In this document: piece by piece, positions 53,239 through 62,467 of the stretch | Layout: the number at the start of each line of letters is the position of its first letter | Position numbering within the stretch: position 1 is the first letter of the stretch | NCBI RefSeq assembly: GCF_017114865.1 | Contig: NZ_JADEYH010000011.1 | Coordinates: 107,253 to 171,252 of the forward strand | From: Streptomyces verrucosisporus | GTDB lineage: Bacteria > Actinomycetota > Actinomycetes > Streptomycetales > Streptomycetaceae | Direction of reading: 5' to 3' | DNA: 64,000 bases | The notes under the pieces: model-generated | Told to the model about the DNA's origin: nothing | What the model saw: the letters and a program-made list of their open reading frames with translations, nothing else | Database searches by the model: none | Made by a program: the position numbers and the translations under genes

Positions 53239-54575
53239 GCGTTCACCTCCAGGTGTGCGGTCCTGTCGTCGGCCCACAGGGTCGACTTGGCCGGGTCGAA
53301 GGGGCAGCCCCGCCCGGTGACGTGCTGTTCGTACTCCTCGCGGAAGTACTTCAGGGAGGAGAAGATCGGGCTGGCGGCACCGTCGCCGAGGGCGCAGAAG
53401 GCCTTGCCGTTGATGTTGTCGGCGATGTCGGCGATCTTGTCGAGGTCGGACATGGCCGCCTTGCCGGCCTCGATGTCGCGCATGAGCTGGACGAGCCAGT
53501 ACGTGCCCTCGCGGCAGGGAGTGCACTTGCCGCAGGACTCGTGGGCGTAGAACTCCGTCCACCGGGTCACCGCGCGGACCACGCAGGTGGTCTCGTCGAA
53601 GCACTGGAGCGCCTTGGTGCCGAGCATCGAGCCCGCGGCGCCGACGCCCTCGTAGTCCAGGGGTACGTCGAGGTGCTCGTCGGTCAGCAGCGGGGTCGAG
53701 GAGCCGCCCGGGGTCCAGAACTTCAGCCGGTGGCCGGGGCGCATGCCGCCGCTCATCTCCAGCAGCTGGCGCAGCGTGATGCCCAGCGGCGCCTCGTACT
53801 GGCCGGGGGAGGCGACGTGGCCGCTGAGGGAGTACAGCGTGAAGCCCGGGGACTTCTCGCTGCCCATCGTGCGGAACCACTCCTTGCCCCGGTTCATGAT
53901 CGCGGGAACCGAGGCGATGGACTCGACGTTGTTGACGACCGTGGGGCACGCGTACAGGCCCGCGACGGCCGGGAAGGGGGGACGCAGCCTGGGCTGGCCG
54001 CGCCGTCCCTCCAGGGAGTCCAGCAGTGCGGTCTCCTCGCCGCAGATGTAGGCGCCCGCGCCCGCGTGCACGGTGATGTCCACGTCCAGGCCGGATCCGA
54101 GGACGTCCTTGCCGAGGTAGCCGGCATCGTAGGCCTGGCGGACCGCGGCGTGCAGGCGCCGCAGTACGGGGACGACCTCGCCGCGCAGGTAGATGAAGGC
54201 GTGGTTGGACCGGATCGCGTGGCAGGCGATCACGATGCCCTCGATCAGCGCGTGCGGGTTGGCGAAGAGGAGGGGGATGTCCTTGCAGGTGCCCGGCTCG
54301 GACTCGTCGGCGTTGACCACCAGGTAGTGCGGCTTGCCGTCGCCCTGGGGGATGAACTGCCACTTCATGCCGGTGGGGAAGCCCGCGCCGCCGCGACCGC
54401 GCAGACCGGACTCCTTGACGTAGGCGATGACGTCGTCGGGTTTCATCGCCAGGGCCTTGCGCAGGCCCTCGTAGCCCTCGTGCGCCCGGTAGGTGTCCAG
54501 CGTCCAGGACGTCGGGTCGTCCCAGAAGGCCGAGAGCACCGGGGCCAGCAGCTTCTCCGCTGATTCGGCGGTCAT
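53235..54575 (-). CDS. nuoF: NADH-quinone oxidoreductase subunit F (FMN/NADH-binding)
   Basis: Oxidises NADH at FMN. The 446-aa product has the NADH/FMN loop [32 protein letters not shown], the FMN motif [27 protein letters not shown], and cluster N3 ligands in [15 protein letters not shown] with a distant Cys in AFCALGDGA. Start ATG ([13 protein letters not shown]) shares a base with the nuoE stop (TGATG). Its presence here, and absence from nuo2, is the main difference between the two loci. Confidence 0.97.
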   Translation of the reverse strand: MTAESAEKLLAPVLSAFWDDPTSWTLDTYRAHEGYEGLRKALAMKPDDVIAYVKESGLRGRGGAGFPTGMKWQFIPQGDGKPHYLVVNADESEPGTCKDIPLLFANPHALIEGIVIACHAIRSNHAFIYLRGEVVPVLRRLHAAVRQAYDAGYLGKDVLGSGLDVDITVHAGAGAYICGEETALLDSLEGRRGQPRLRPPFPAVAGLYACPTVVNNVESIASVPAIMNRGKEWFRTMGSEKSPGFTLYSLSGHVASPGQYEAPLGITLRQLLEMSGGMRPGHRLKFWTPGGSSTPLLTDEHLDVPLDYEGVGAAGSMLGTKALQCFDETTCVVRAVTRWTEFYAHESCGKCTPCREGTYWLVQLMRDIEAGKAAMSDLDKIADIADNINGKAFCALGDGAASPIFSSLKYFREEYEQHVTGRGCPFDPAKSTLWADDRTAHLEVNA

Positions 54576-55432
54576 CACTTGCCCTCCTTCGCCACCGGAC
54601 CGGCCGGGTTGTCGGGGTCGGAGGCGGCCGTCTTGCGCGGCGCGTCGTGGGAGCTGGGGTGCGGCTGGGGCGCCTCTCCGGTCTCGGTGACGGGCTGCCC
54701 GGCCGACGCGGGCCCTCCCCCGCCGCGCGGCGAGACCACCTTCGGCCCGGCCTTCTCGCCCTTGGCCAGCTTCAGTCCGGCCAGCGAGGCCTCCCCCGCG
54801 CTGCCGCTCGCCTCGACGGCGCCGGGCCGCTCGTCGGGGAATCCGGCGAGGATGCGGGCCGTCTCCTTGAAGGTGCACAGCGGGGCGCCGCGGGTGGGCA
54901 GCACCTCGCGCCCGGCGCGCAGGTCGTCCACGAGCTTCCTGGCGCTCTCGGGCGTCTGGTTGTCGAAGAACTCCCAGTTGACCATCACCACGGGGGCGAA
55001 GTCGCAGGCCGCGTTGCACTCGATGTGCTCCAGCGTCACCTTGCCGTCCTCGGTGGTCTCGTCGTTGCCGACTCCGAGGTGTTCCTGGAGCGCCTCGAAG
55101 ATGGCGTCGCCGCCCATCACCGCGCACAGGGTGTTGGTGCACACCCCCACCTGGTAGTCGCCCGAGGGCTTGCGCCGGTACATGGTGTAGAAGGTGGCCA
55201 CCGCCGTGACCTCGGCCGTGGTCAGGTCGAGCATCTCGGCGCAGAACCGCAGCCCGGTGGGGGTGACGTGCCCCTCCTCGGACTGCACCAGGTGCAGCAT
55301 CGGCAGCAGCGCGGAGCGGCTGTCGGGGTAGCGGGCGATGATCTCCCCGGCGTCCGCCTCCAGCCGGGCGCGGACGTCGGCCGGGTAGTCGGGTGCGGGG
55401 AGCTGGGGCATCCCGAGCGATACGTCTGTCAC
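54575..55432 (-). CDS. nuoE: NADH-quinone oxidoreductase subunit E, with C-terminal extension
   Basis: A thioredoxin-fold [2Fe-2S] subunit. The N1a ligands lie in [15 protein letters not shown] and [17 protein letters not shown]. Typical NuoE is about 165-240 aa; this one is 285 aa because of a Gly/Pro/Ala-rich tail after about residue 205. GTG start overlaps the nuoD stop (GTGA). Confidence 0.95.
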   Translation of the reverse strand: MTDVSLGMPQLPAPDYPADVRARLEADAGEIIARYPDSRSALLPMLHLVQSEEGHVTPTGLRFCAEMLDLTTAEVTAVATFYTMYRRKPSGDYQVGVCTNTLCAVMGGDAIFEALQEHLGVGNDETTEDGKVTLEHIECNAACDFAPVVMVNWEFFDNQTPESARKLVDDLRAGREVLPTRGAPLCTFKETARILAGFPDERPGAVEASGSAGEASLAGLKLAKGEKAGPKVVSPRGGGGPASAGQPVTETGEAPQPHPSSHDAPRKTAASDPDNPAGPVAKEGK

Positions 55433-56787
55433 CGGTCGACGCCTCCCATCACGGGGTCGATGGACGCGACGGCGACGATGACGTCGGCGACCTGGCCGCC
55501 CTCGCACATCGCCGCCATGGACTGCAGGTTGGTGAAGGACGGGTCGCGGAAGTGGACCCGGAACGGGCGGGTGCCGCCGTCGCTGACCACGTGCACGCCC
55601 AGCTCGCCCTTGGCGGACTCCACCGCGGCGTAAGCCTGGCCCGGCGGCACCCGGAAACCCTCGGTCACCAGCTTGAAGTGGTGGATGAGGGCTTCCATCG
55701 AGGTGCCCATGATGTTCCTGATGTGGTCCAGGGAGTTGCCGAGCCCGTCCGGGCCGAGCGCGAGCTGCGCGGGCCAGGCGATCTTCTTGTCGCCGACCAT
55801 CACCGGGCCGGGCTCCAGCCGGTCCAGGCACTGCTCGACGATCCGCAGCGACTGGCGCATCTCCTCCAGCCGGATCAGGAAGCGGCCGTAGGAGTCGCAG
55901 GTGGTGTCGGTGGGGACGTCGAAGTCGTAGGTCTCGTAGCCGCAGTACGGCTGGGCCTTGCGCAGGTCGTGCGGGAGTCCGGTGGAGCGCAGGATGGGGC
56001 CGGTGGCGCCGAGCGCCATGCAGCCGGCCAGGTCCAGGTAGCCGACGTCCTGCAGACGTGCCTTGAAGACGGGGTTGCCGGTGCAGAGCTTGTCGTACTC
56101 CGGCAGGTTCTTGCGCATCTTCTTGACGAACTCGCGGACCTGGTCCACCGCGCCGGCCGGCAGGTCCTGGGCGAGGCCGCCGGGCCGGATGTACGCGTGG
56201 TTCATCCGCAGGCCGGTGATGAGCTCGAAGAGGTCCAGGACCAGCTCGCGGTCCCGGAAGCCGTAGATCATCACCGTGGTGGCGCCCAGCTCCATGCCGC
56301 CGGTGGCGATGGCCACCAGGTGGGAGGAGATCCGGTTGAGCTCCATCATCATCACGCGGATGACACTGGCGCGGTCGGGCACCTGGTCCTCGATGCCCAG
56401 CAGCCTCTCCACCGCCAGGCAGTACGCCGTCTCGTTGAAGAACGGCGTGAGGTAGTCCATGCGCGTCACGAAGGTCGTGCCCTGCGTCCAGGTGCGGTAC
56501 TCGAGGTTCTTCTCGATCCCGGTGTGCAGGTAGCCGATGCCGCAGCGGGCCTCGGTGACCGTCTCGCCGTCGATCTCCAGGATGAGCCGGAGCACGCCGT
56601 GCGTGGACGGGTGCTGCGGGCCCATGTTGACGATGATCTTCTCGTCGTCGCCCCTGGCCGCGGCGGTGGCGATCTCGTCCCAGTCGCCGCCGGTGACGGT
56701 GTAGACGGTGCCCTCGGTGGTCTCGCGGGCGCTGGCCTGCGAGGCGGTGGGGTCCGTCGCGTGCGGGGATGCGTGCGAGGTACTCAT
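55429..56787 (-). CDS. nuoD: NADH-quinone oxidoreductase subunit D
   Basis: A 452-aa subunit related to the hydrogenase large subunit that, with NuoB, forms the quinone site. [70 protein letters not shown] and the C-terminal [41 protein letters not shown] are all conserved; the His of QHPSTHG is a quinone ligand. It is the only NuoD in the window, so it would have to be shared if nuo2 uses one. ATG start, TGATG with nuoC. Confidence 0.97.
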   Translation of the reverse strand: MSTSHASPHATDPTASQASARETTEGTVYTVTGGDWDEIATAAARGDDEKIIVNMGPQHPSTHGVLRLILEIDGETVTEARCGIGYLHTGIEKNLEYRTWTQGTTFVTRMDYLTPFFNETAYCLAVERLLGIEDQVPDRASVIRVMMMELNRISSHLVAIATGGMELGATTVMIYGFRDRELVLDLFELITGLRMNHAYIRPGGLAQDLPAGAVDQVREFVKKMRKNLPEYDKLCTGNPVFKARLQDVGYLDLAGCMALGATGPILRSTGLPHDLRKAQPYCGYETYDFDVPTDTTCDSYGRFLIRLEEMRQSLRIVEQCLDRLEPGPVMVGDKKIAWPAQLALGPDGLGNSLDHIRNIMGTSMEALIHHFKLVTEGFRVPPGQAYAAVESAKGELGVHVVSDGGTRPFRVHFRDPSFTNLQSMAAMCEGGQVADVIVAVASIDPVMGGVDR

Positions 56788-57503
56788 CAGCTGTACGACC
56801 TCCGCTGGTCGGGAGCCGGGATCTGGGCGCCCTTGTACTCGACGGGGATGCCGCCGAGGGGGTAGTCCTTGCGCTGCGGGAAGCCCTGCCAGTCGTCGGG
56901 CATCATGATCCGCGTGAGCGCGGGATGGCCGTCGAAGACGATGCCGAAGAAGTCGTACGCCTCGCGCTCGTGCCAGTCGTTGGCCGGGTAGACCGAGACG
57001 ATCGACGGGATGTGCGGATCGCCGTCGGGCACGCTCACCTCCAGCCGGATCAGCCGGTTGTGGGTGATCGAGCGCAGGTGGTAGACGGCGTGCAGTTCGC
57101 GCCCGGAGTCGCCGGGGAAGTGGACGCCGCTGACGCCGGTGCACATCTCGAAGCGGAGCGCGGGGTCGTCGCGCAGGACGCGGGCCGTCACCGGCAGGTG
57201 GTCGCGGGCGATGTGGAAGGTGATCTCACCGCGGTCCACGACCGTCTTCTCGATCACCTCCTCCGGCACCAGGCCCTGCTCCTCGAGCGCGCCCTCCAGT
57301 TCGTCGGCCACCTCGTCGAACCAGCCGCCGTACGGCCGGCCCGAAGCACCGGGCAGCCGGACGGTGCGCACCAGCCCGCCGTAGCCGGAGGTGTCGCCGC
57401 CCTCCTTGGCGCCGAACATGCCCCGGCGGACGTCGATCACCTCGCCCGTCCCGCCGCGCGGCGACGGGACGGCGCCGTTGCCGTTCGCCTCTGCCTCGCT
57501 CAT
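56787..57503 (-). CDS. nuoC: NADH-quinone oxidoreductase subunit C
   Basis: The 238-aa 30-kDa subunit connecting the peripheral modules: [21 protein letters not shown] and [42 protein letters not shown] are conserved. Residues 1-60 are an extension ([15 protein letters not shown]) usual in actinobacteria. ATG start overlaps the nuoB stop (ATGA). It is a stand-alone NuoC, not a NuoCD fusion. Confidence 0.96.
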   Translation of the reverse strand: MSEAEANGNGAVPSPRGGTGEVIDVRRGMFGAKEGGDTSGYGGLVRTVRLPGASGRPYGGWFDEVADELEGALEEQGLVPEEVIEKTVVDRGEITFHIARDHLPVTARVLRDDPALRFEMCTGVSGVHFPGDSGRELHAVYHLRSITHNRLIRLEVSVPDGDPHIPSIVSVYPANDWHEREAYDFFGIVFDGHPALTRIMMPDDWQGFPQRKDYPLGGIPVEYKGAQIPAPDQRRSYS

Positions 57504-58054
57504 CGGAGCAGCCCCTTCATCTCGATCGTCGGAAGCGCCTTGAGCGCCGCCTCCTCCGCCTCGCGGGCGGCCTGCTCCCTGTTGACCCCGAGCTTCTCGC
57601 CCTGGATCTTCTGGTGGAGCTTGAGGATCGCGTCCAGCAGCATCTCGGGGCGCGGCGGGCAGCCGGGCAGGTAGATGTCGACCGGCACGATGTGGTCGAC
57701 GCCCTGCACGATCGCGTAGTTGTTGAACATGCCGCCCGAGGAGGCGCACACGCCCATGGAGATGACCCACTTGGGGTTCGGCATCTGGTCGTAGACCTGC
57801 CGCAGGACCGGCGCCATCTTCTGGCTGACCCGGCCGGCCACGATCATCAGGTCCGCCTGCCTCGGCGAGCCGCGGAAGACCTCCATCCCGAAGCGGGCGA
57901 GGTCGTAGCGGCCGGCGCCGGTGGTCATCATCTCGATGGCGCAGCAGGCCAGTCCGAAGGTCGCCGGGAAGACCGACGACTTGCGCACCCAGCCCGCGGC
58001 CTGCTCGACGGTGGTCAGCAGGAAGCCGCTCGGCAGTTTCTCTTCGATACCCAT
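57500..58054 (-). CDS. nuoB: NADH-quinone oxidoreductase subunit B
   Basis: A 184-aa subunit carrying cluster N2. All four ligands are seen: [25 protein letters not shown] and [22 protein letters not shown]. The N-terminus ([27 protein letters not shown]) fits the membrane-facing amphipathic helix. ATG start; ten bases from the nuoA stop. Confidence 0.97.
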   Translation of the reverse strand: MGIEEKLPSGFLLTTVEQAAGWVRKSSVFPATFGLACCAIEMMTTGAGRYDLARFGMEVFRGSPRQADLMIVAGRVSQKMAPVLRQVYDQMPNPKWVISMGVCASSGGMFNNYAIVQGVDHIVPVDIYLPGCPPRPEMLLDAILKLHQKIQGEKLGVNREQAAREAEEAALKALPTIEMKGLLR

Positions 58055-58064
58055 GTGTATGCCC

Positions 58065-58424
58065 CTAGTCCCATTCCAGGCCGCCGCGCCGCCAGACGTA
58101 GGCGTAGGCGACGAAGACGGTGAGCACGAAGAGCAGCATCTCCACGAGCCCGAACAGCCCCAGGACGTCGAAGGTGACGGCCCAGGGGTAGAGGAAGACG
58201 ATCTCGATGTCGAAGACGATGAAGAGCATCGCCGTCAGGTAGTACTTGATCGGGAAGCGCCCGCCCCCCGCTGCCTGCGGGGTGGGCTCGATGCCGCACT
58301 CGTATGCCTCGAGCTTGGCCCTGTTGTAGCGCTTGGGGCCGACGATCGAGGCCATGACCACGGAGAAGACAGCGAAGGCTGCCCCGAGCGCTCCCAGTAC
58401 GAGGATGGGCGCGTAGACGTTCAC
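58065..58424 (-). CDS. nuoA: NADH-quinone oxidoreductase subunit A
   Basis: A 119-aa three-TM subunit: [18 protein letters not shown], the loop [30 protein letters not shown], and two helices ([38 protein letters not shown]). It starts at GTG and is the first gene of the 14-gene operon, whose promoter and Rex-type site lie 90-130 bases upstream. Confidence 0.97.
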   Translation of the reverse strand: MNVYAPILVLGALGAAFAVFSVVMASIVGPKRYNRAKLEAYECGIEPTPQAAGGGRFPIKYYLTAMLFIVFDIEIVFLYPWAVTFDVLGLFGLVEMLLFVLTVFVAYAYVWRRGGLEWD

Positions 58425-58514
58425 CGCTCCTCGCTCCTTCCAGTCGACGACGCTGCCGGCGGGCCGTTGCGGGCCGTTTTCGGACCGGTGTTCCGTTCAC
58501 GAAGATCGTGCGTA

Positions 58515-58530
58515 TGTGAGGCAGTTCACA
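58515..58530 (-). promoter_or_regulatory. Rex operator (ROP) upstream of nuoA
   Basis: TGTGAGGCAGTTCACA fits the Rex consensus TGTGAAC-N4-like palindrome (TGTGA-N6-TCACA arms perfect). It lies 91 bases before the nuoA start and just downstream of the TAGGAT box at 58547-58552, where bound Rex would block transcription. Rex releases DNA at high NADH/NAD+. A ROP site in front of nuoA-N is established in S. coelicolor. Confidence 0.85.
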
Positions 58531-58546
58531 AGCCCGAGTCGACTGC

Positions 58547-58552
58547 ATCCTA
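58547..58552 (-). promoter_or_regulatory. -10 box of the nuoA-N promoter
   Basis: On the minus strand the sequence reads TAGGAT, a common Streptomyces vegetative -10. A start near 58540 would give a leader of about 115 bases and put the Rex site at about +10 to +25. No clear -35 could be fixed, so confidence is moderate. Confidence 0.55.
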
Positions 58553-59160
58553 TGCCCGTCCTTCTGTGATCTGCGACACGGGGTGCGGCAACAAGTTTGT
58601 GATCTCCACCACCTGACGAATGATCATGAAGCCGGATGGACGGCGATCTTCACACGTGAAGCGGCCGACTGATCACCACACGTGACAATCCGATGCGTCT
58701 TGGCTGGTCGGAGGGGTGCGCCCTACCAAGGGATGCCCGCTACACGCAAATTTGCCCTGGACATCCGAACTCGCTAGACGACACGGAGCGGAACCTCGGC
58801 GGAACCTCGGCGGAACCTTGACGGGAGTCGGGGGCGGCACCCGGAACCGCTTTCGCGATCCCCCCGCGAGGCCGGTCCGACGAGATCGTGAATCCGTGCT
58901 CAATCTGTGACCTCCACCACGCCCGGCCCTCGCGGCGCGGGTCCGCCTTTGCGTGCGGAGGGCCGCCCGTGCTAGGCGCACGGAGCGAAGTGGATCAATC
59001 GGACAATGTCATGGTCACGGCCTCTTAACGGGGCAATGATCAACTTCCGGGAGAGCCATCCGGAGTGCCCCGCTCCGCCCAAAGTGGGCGCGTACACGCC
59101 GAGTGTGGCGCAACACACCTTTGTTGAACGGAACCTCCCGCGGCTGATAGCCGTGGTGGC
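58553..59160. promoter_or_regulatory. Intergenic region between nuoA and the NlpC/P60 gene
   Basis: About 600 bases without a credible gene. It includes CTTCAC-AC-GTGAAG (58648-58661), a second CACACGTGA at 58677-58685, the 11-base direct repeats at 58790-58822, and a possible leaderless promoter at its right end: TTGAAC at 59124-59129 and TAGCCG at 59148-59153, which would start transcription at or next to the ATG at 59161. No c-di-AMP riboswitch consensus was recognised. Confidence 0.45.
58790..58822. repeat. Three 11-base direct repeats
   Basis: GGAACCTCGGC, GGAACCTCGGC and GGAACCTTGAC follow head to tail. The 11-base period equals about one helical turn, the spacing used by SARP-type activators, and GGAACC also resembles ECF sigma -35 elements. 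No regulator is assigned. Confidence 0.65.
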
Positions 59161-59985
59161 ATGTCCCAGACCGCCCACATACCCAGCCACCGGAAACCCC
59201 GTCGAGCCGGCAGGAACCCCCTGCTGCGCACGGGCGTTGCCGGTGGCGTCCTCAGCACTCTCGCGGTGACCGCCGCGGCCGCCCCCTCCTCCGCCGAGGA
59301 GCGGAAGACGGTCGCCGACACCGCCGAGATGCCCGTGATCGTCCCCGACGCGGCCACCGGCGCCCTGCTGGCCGCCGACGCCAACCGGACGGTCGCGACC
59401 CGGTACGAGACCGAGGCCGCGCGGACCCTGGCCGCCGAGCAGGCCATGGAGCGGGCCGGAGAACTGGCCGAGAGGAAGAAGGCCGAGGCCGAGCGCAGGG
59501 CGGCGGAGGCCGCCGAGGCCGAGCGCGAGCGCGCCGCCCGGGAGCGCGCGGCGCGCGACTCCCGGCGCACCACCCTCGGCGCCGCCCCCGCCGAGACCGC
59601 CGCCCCCGCCACGTCCGCGCCGGTCGGCAGCGGCAACGCGGCGACCCTGGTGAACTTCCTGCGCGCGCAGGTCGGCAAGGCCTACGTCATGGGCGCCACC
59701 GGACCGAGCGCCTACGACTGCTCCAGCCTCGCCCAGGCCGCCTTCCGCCAGATCGGGGTCAGCCTCCCCCGGACCTCGCAGCCGCAGTCCACGGCGGGCA
59801 CCCAGGTCTCCCTGAGCAGCGTGCGGCCGGGCGACATCCTCTACTGGGGCAGCGCCGGCAACGCGTACCACGTCGCCGTCTACATCGGGAACGGCCGCTT
59901 CATCGGCGCCCAGAACCCCTCCACCGGCGTCGTCGAGCGCGACATGAGCCACGACATGCCGACGGGCGCGGTGCGCGTGCTCTGA
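59161..59985 (+). CDS. Secreted NlpC/P60 (C40) cell-wall hydrolase
   Basis: A 274-aa exported protein. The signal peptide (about 1-46) has the hydrophobic core GGVLSTLAVTAAAAPSSA; residues about 80-140 are Glu/Arg/Ala-rich and should form a coiled coil; an Ala/Pro/Thr linker leads to the NlpC/P60 domain from about 158. The catalytic Cys is in SAYDCSSLAQAAFRQIG and the His in NAYHVAVYIGNGRFIGA. Such enzymes cut D-iGlu-meso/LL-DAP stem peptides. The ATG is used without a clear Shine-Dalgarno; leaderless translation is possible. A similar protein usually adjoins nuo in Streptomyces. Confidence 0.92.
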   Translation: MSQTAHIPSHRKPRRAGRNPLLRTGVAGGVLSTLAVTAAAAPSSAEERKTVADTAEMPVIVPDAATGALLAADANRTVATRYETEAARTLAAEQAMERAGELAERKKAEAERRAAEAAEAERERAARERAARDSRRTTLGAAPAETAAPATSAPVGSGNAATLVNFLRAQVGKAYVMGATGPSAYDCSSLAQAAFRQIGVSLPRTSQPQSTAGTQVSLSSVRPGDILYWGSAGNAYHVAVYIGNGRFIGAQNPSTGVVERDMSHDMPTGAVRVL

Positions 59986-60020
59986 CGCCACGCGGCGCGC
60001 GTACGGCACGTACACGTACA

Positions 60021-60061
60021 CGGCGAAGGGCCGTCCGGTTCTCCCGGACGGCCCTTCGCCG
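60021..60061. terminator. Bidirectional terminator between the NlpC/P60 and reductase genes
   Basis: CGGCGAAGGGCCGTCCGG and CCGGACGGCCCTTCGCCG form a perfect 18-bp stem around TTCTC. It lies 35 bases past the plus-strand stop and 21 bases past the end of the minus-strand gene. Confidence 0.9.
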
Positions 60062-60082
60062 ACTCTCCCGCTCGCCTGCCCG

Positions 60083-61378
60083 CTACGCGCGGGGGGCGAC
60101 CTTCGTCAGCCCGTTGATGATCCGGTCCATCGCGTCGCCGCCCGTCGGGTCCGTCAGGTTCGCCAGCAGCTTCAGCGTGAAGCGCATCAGCATCGGGTGG
60201 GTCAGACCGCGCTCGGCCGCCAGCTTCATGACCTTGGGGTTGCCGATCAGCTTCACGAAGGCGCGGCCCAGCGTGTAGTAGCCGCCGTAGGTGTCCTTGA
60301 GGACCCTCGGGTAGCGCCGCAGCACCAGCTCGCGCTGGGCCGGGCTCTGCCGGGCGTGGGCCTGGACGATGACGTCGGCCGCGATCTGCCCGGACTCCAT
60401 GGCATACGCGATGCCCTCCCCGTTGAACGGATTGACCATGCCGCCCGCGTCACCGACCAGCAGCAGCCCCCGCGTGTAGTGCGGCTGCCGGTTGAAGGCC
60501 ATCGGCAGGGCCGCGCCGCGGATCGGGCCGGTCATGTTCTCGGGCGTGTACCCCCACTCCTCGGGCATCGAGGCGCACCACGCCTTGAGGACCTCGCGCC
60601 AGTCCAGCTCCTTGAAGGACGAGGAGGTGTTGAGCACGCCCAGACCGACGTTGGAGGTGCCGTCGCCCATCCCGAAGACCCAGCCGTAGCCGGGCAGCAG
60701 CCGGTCCTCCGCCCCCCGCCGGTCCCACAGTTCCAGCCAGGACTCCAGGTAGTCGTCGTCGTGGCGCGGCGAGGTGAAGTACGTGCGCACGGCCACACCC
60801 ATCGGACGGTCCTCGCGCCGGTGCAGGCCCATCGCCAGCGACAGCCGCGTGGAGTTGCCGTCCGCGGCGACCACCAGCGGGGCGCGGAAGGAGACCGGCG
60901 TCCTCTCCTCGCCCAGCTTCGCCTCCACACCGGTGATCCGGCCGGTGCGCCCGTCGGTGATCGGCGCACCGACGTTGCACCGCTCGTACAGCCGCGCCCC
61001 GGCCTTCTCGGCCTGCCGGGCGAGCTGCTCGTCGAAGTCGTCGCGCCTGCGGACCAGTCCGTAGTCCGGGTAGCTGGCCAGCTCCGGCCAGTCGAGCTGG
61101 AGCCGGGTGCCGCCGGCGATGATCCGCAGGCCCTTGTTGCGCAGCCAGCCCGCCTCCTCGGAGACGTCGATGCCCATCGCCACGAGCTGCTTGACCGCGC
61201 GCGGGGTCAGCCCGTCGCCGCAGACCTTCTCCCGGGGGAAGGCCGTCTTCTCCAGCAGCAGGACGTCGAGCCCGGAGCGGGCCAGGTGGTAGGCGGTGGT
61301 GGACCCGGCGGGGCCGGCCCCGACCACGATCACATCGGCGCTGTGCTCGGAGGCTGCCTTCGAGGGGGACTCGGTCAC
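60083..61378 (-). CDS. Geranylgeranyl-reductase family FAD protein; probable menaquinone tail reductase
   Basis: The 431-aa flavoprotein has an N-terminal FAD Rossmann motif (VIVVGAGPAGSTTAYHLARSG), KVCGDGLTPRAVKQL, and the second FAD motif LLVGDAGGMVNPFNGEGIAYAMESG. Family members saturate isoprenoid chains; mycobacterial MenJ reduces one menaquinone isoprene unit and also lies close to a menG and a polyprenyl synthase. Streptomyces make partly hydrogenated MK-9, so the role fits, but membrane lipid precursors are an alternative. GTG start (MTESPSKAASEH) with GGGAG eight bases upstream. It lies 172 bases from menG on the same strand. Confidence 0.88.
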   Translation of the reverse strand: MTESPSKAASEHSADVIVVGAGPAGSTTAYHLARSGLDVLLLEKTAFPREKVCGDGLTPRAVKQLVAMGIDVSEEAGWLRNKGLRIIAGGTRLQLDWPELASYPDYGLVRRRDDFDEQLARQAEKAGARLYERCNVGAPITDGRTGRITGVEAKLGEERTPVSFRAPLVVAADGNSTRLSLAMGLHRREDRPMGVAVRTYFTSPRHDDDYLESWLELWDRRGAEDRLLPGYGWVFGMGDGTSNVGLGVLNTSSSFKELDWREVLKAWCASMPEEWGYTPENMTGPIRGAALPMAFNRQPHYTRGLLLVGDAGGMVNPFNGEGIAYAMESGQIAADVIVQAHARQSPAQRELVLRRYPRVLKDTYGGYYTLGRAFVKLIGNPKVMKLAAERGLTHPMLMRFTLKLLANLTDPTGGDAMDRIINGLTKVAPRA

Positions 61379-61550
61379 GACGGACTCCCGCAAGACTCGG
61401 TATTCAACGTGCCGGTCGCGCCGGGCACTGGACGGATGCAGTCTATGCAGGGGCCTTCGGCCCGCCGGGAATAGGGATGCACGGGCGAACTCCCACTCCC
61501 GCACCGGTGATCGTCCCGTGCGCCCGGCCCGCCCCGTCCTGCTCCCGGTC

Positions 61551-62243
61551 CTACGGGGCGAACCCCCGGTGCAGTGCGACGATCCCGCCCGTCAGATCAC
61601 GCCAGGCGACCCTCTCCCACCCGGCGTCCTGGAGCCCGCGGGCCAGGCCGGGCTGGTCGGGCCAGGCGCGGATGGACTCGGCGAGGTAGACGTAGGCGTC
61701 CGGGTTGCTGGACACGGCCCTCGCCGTGGGCGGCAGGGCCCGCATCAGGTACTCGGTGTAGACCTTGCGGAAGGGCTCCCAGGTGGGGTGGCTGAACTCG
61801 CAGATGACCACCCGGCCACCGGGCCTGGTCACCCGCAGCATCTCGCGCAGCGCGGCGTCGGTGTCCTGGACGTTGCGCAGCCCGAAGGAGATGGTGACGG
61901 CGTCGAACGCGTCGTCGGCGAACGGCAGCCGGGTCGCGTCCCCGGCCGTGAACGGCATCCACGGCTCGCGCTTCTTGCCCTCCCGCAGCATTCCGAGGGA
62001 GAAGTCGCACGGCACGGTGTACGCCCCGGCGGTCGCGAACGGCACCGACGACGTGCCCGTCCCGGCCGCCAGGTCCAGCACCCGCTCCCCCGGCCGCGCG
62101 TCCACGGCGCGGGCGACCTCGCGCCGCCACAGCCGGCTCTGCCCCAGGGACAGCACATCGTTGGTGATGTCGTACCGGGCCGCCACCTTGTCGAACATCG
62201 CGGCGACTTCGTCGGGCTGCTTGTCCAGGGATGCGCGCGTCAT
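61551..62243 (-). CDS. menG: Demethylmenaquinone methyltransferase
   Basis: A 230-aa class I SAM methyltransferase of the UbiE/MenG family: [32 protein letters not shown] is the signature N-terminus, [16 protein letters not shown] the SAM motif, [31 protein letters not shown] the second signature, and [14 protein letters not shown] follows. It methylates the naphthoquinone ring in the last step of menaquinone synthesis. Streptomyces have no ubiquinone, so MenG is favoured over UbiE. ATG start. Confidence 0.95.
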   Translation of the reverse strand: MTRASLDKQPDEVAAMFDKVAARYDITNDVLSLGQSRLWRREVARAVDARPGERVLDLAAGTGTSSVPFATAGAYTVPCDFSLGMLREGKKREPWMPFTAGDATRLPFADDAFDAVTISFGLRNVQDTDAALREMLRVTRPGGRVVICEFSHPTWEPFRKVYTEYLMRALPPTARAVSSNPDAYVYLAESIRAWPDQPGLARGLQDAGWERVAWRDLTGGIVALHRGFAP

Positions 62244-62467
62244 GTGCCCATACTCCCAGCCCCACCTCCCTGCCCCCGCCCCGGCTCCCCGGCGCGCGGG
62301 TGCACAGAACTTCCGGGCATCGCTGTGAGCCCGCCGGCCGGTGCGGGGCCGGGACCGCTCGAATCCGGCCGATCCGGCCGGGCCACGCCCAAGCCCTTTG
62401 CGGTGTCACCTACGGGTGCGTTACACACTACTTCCGTACATGTCTTGAATGTCACCATGAGGGGATC

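Noticed and set aside
42000..58000. Very long open frames antisense to the nuo genes
   Set aside because: Their products are Gly/Asp/Val/Arg-rich shadows typical of high-G+C DNA; the sense strand encodes well-known proteins throughout.
58673..58981. 102-codon minus-strand open frame in the nuoA-NlpC/P60 gap
   Set aside because: The product is Arg/Pro/Ser-rich with no domain, has no ribosome binding site and covers the repeats; it looks like chance openness in G+C-rich DNA.
58985..59160. c-di-AMP (ydaO-type) riboswitch upstream of the NlpC/P60 gene
   Set aside because: Such riboswitches precede some Streptomyces wall-hydrolase genes, but I could not find the conserved core here.
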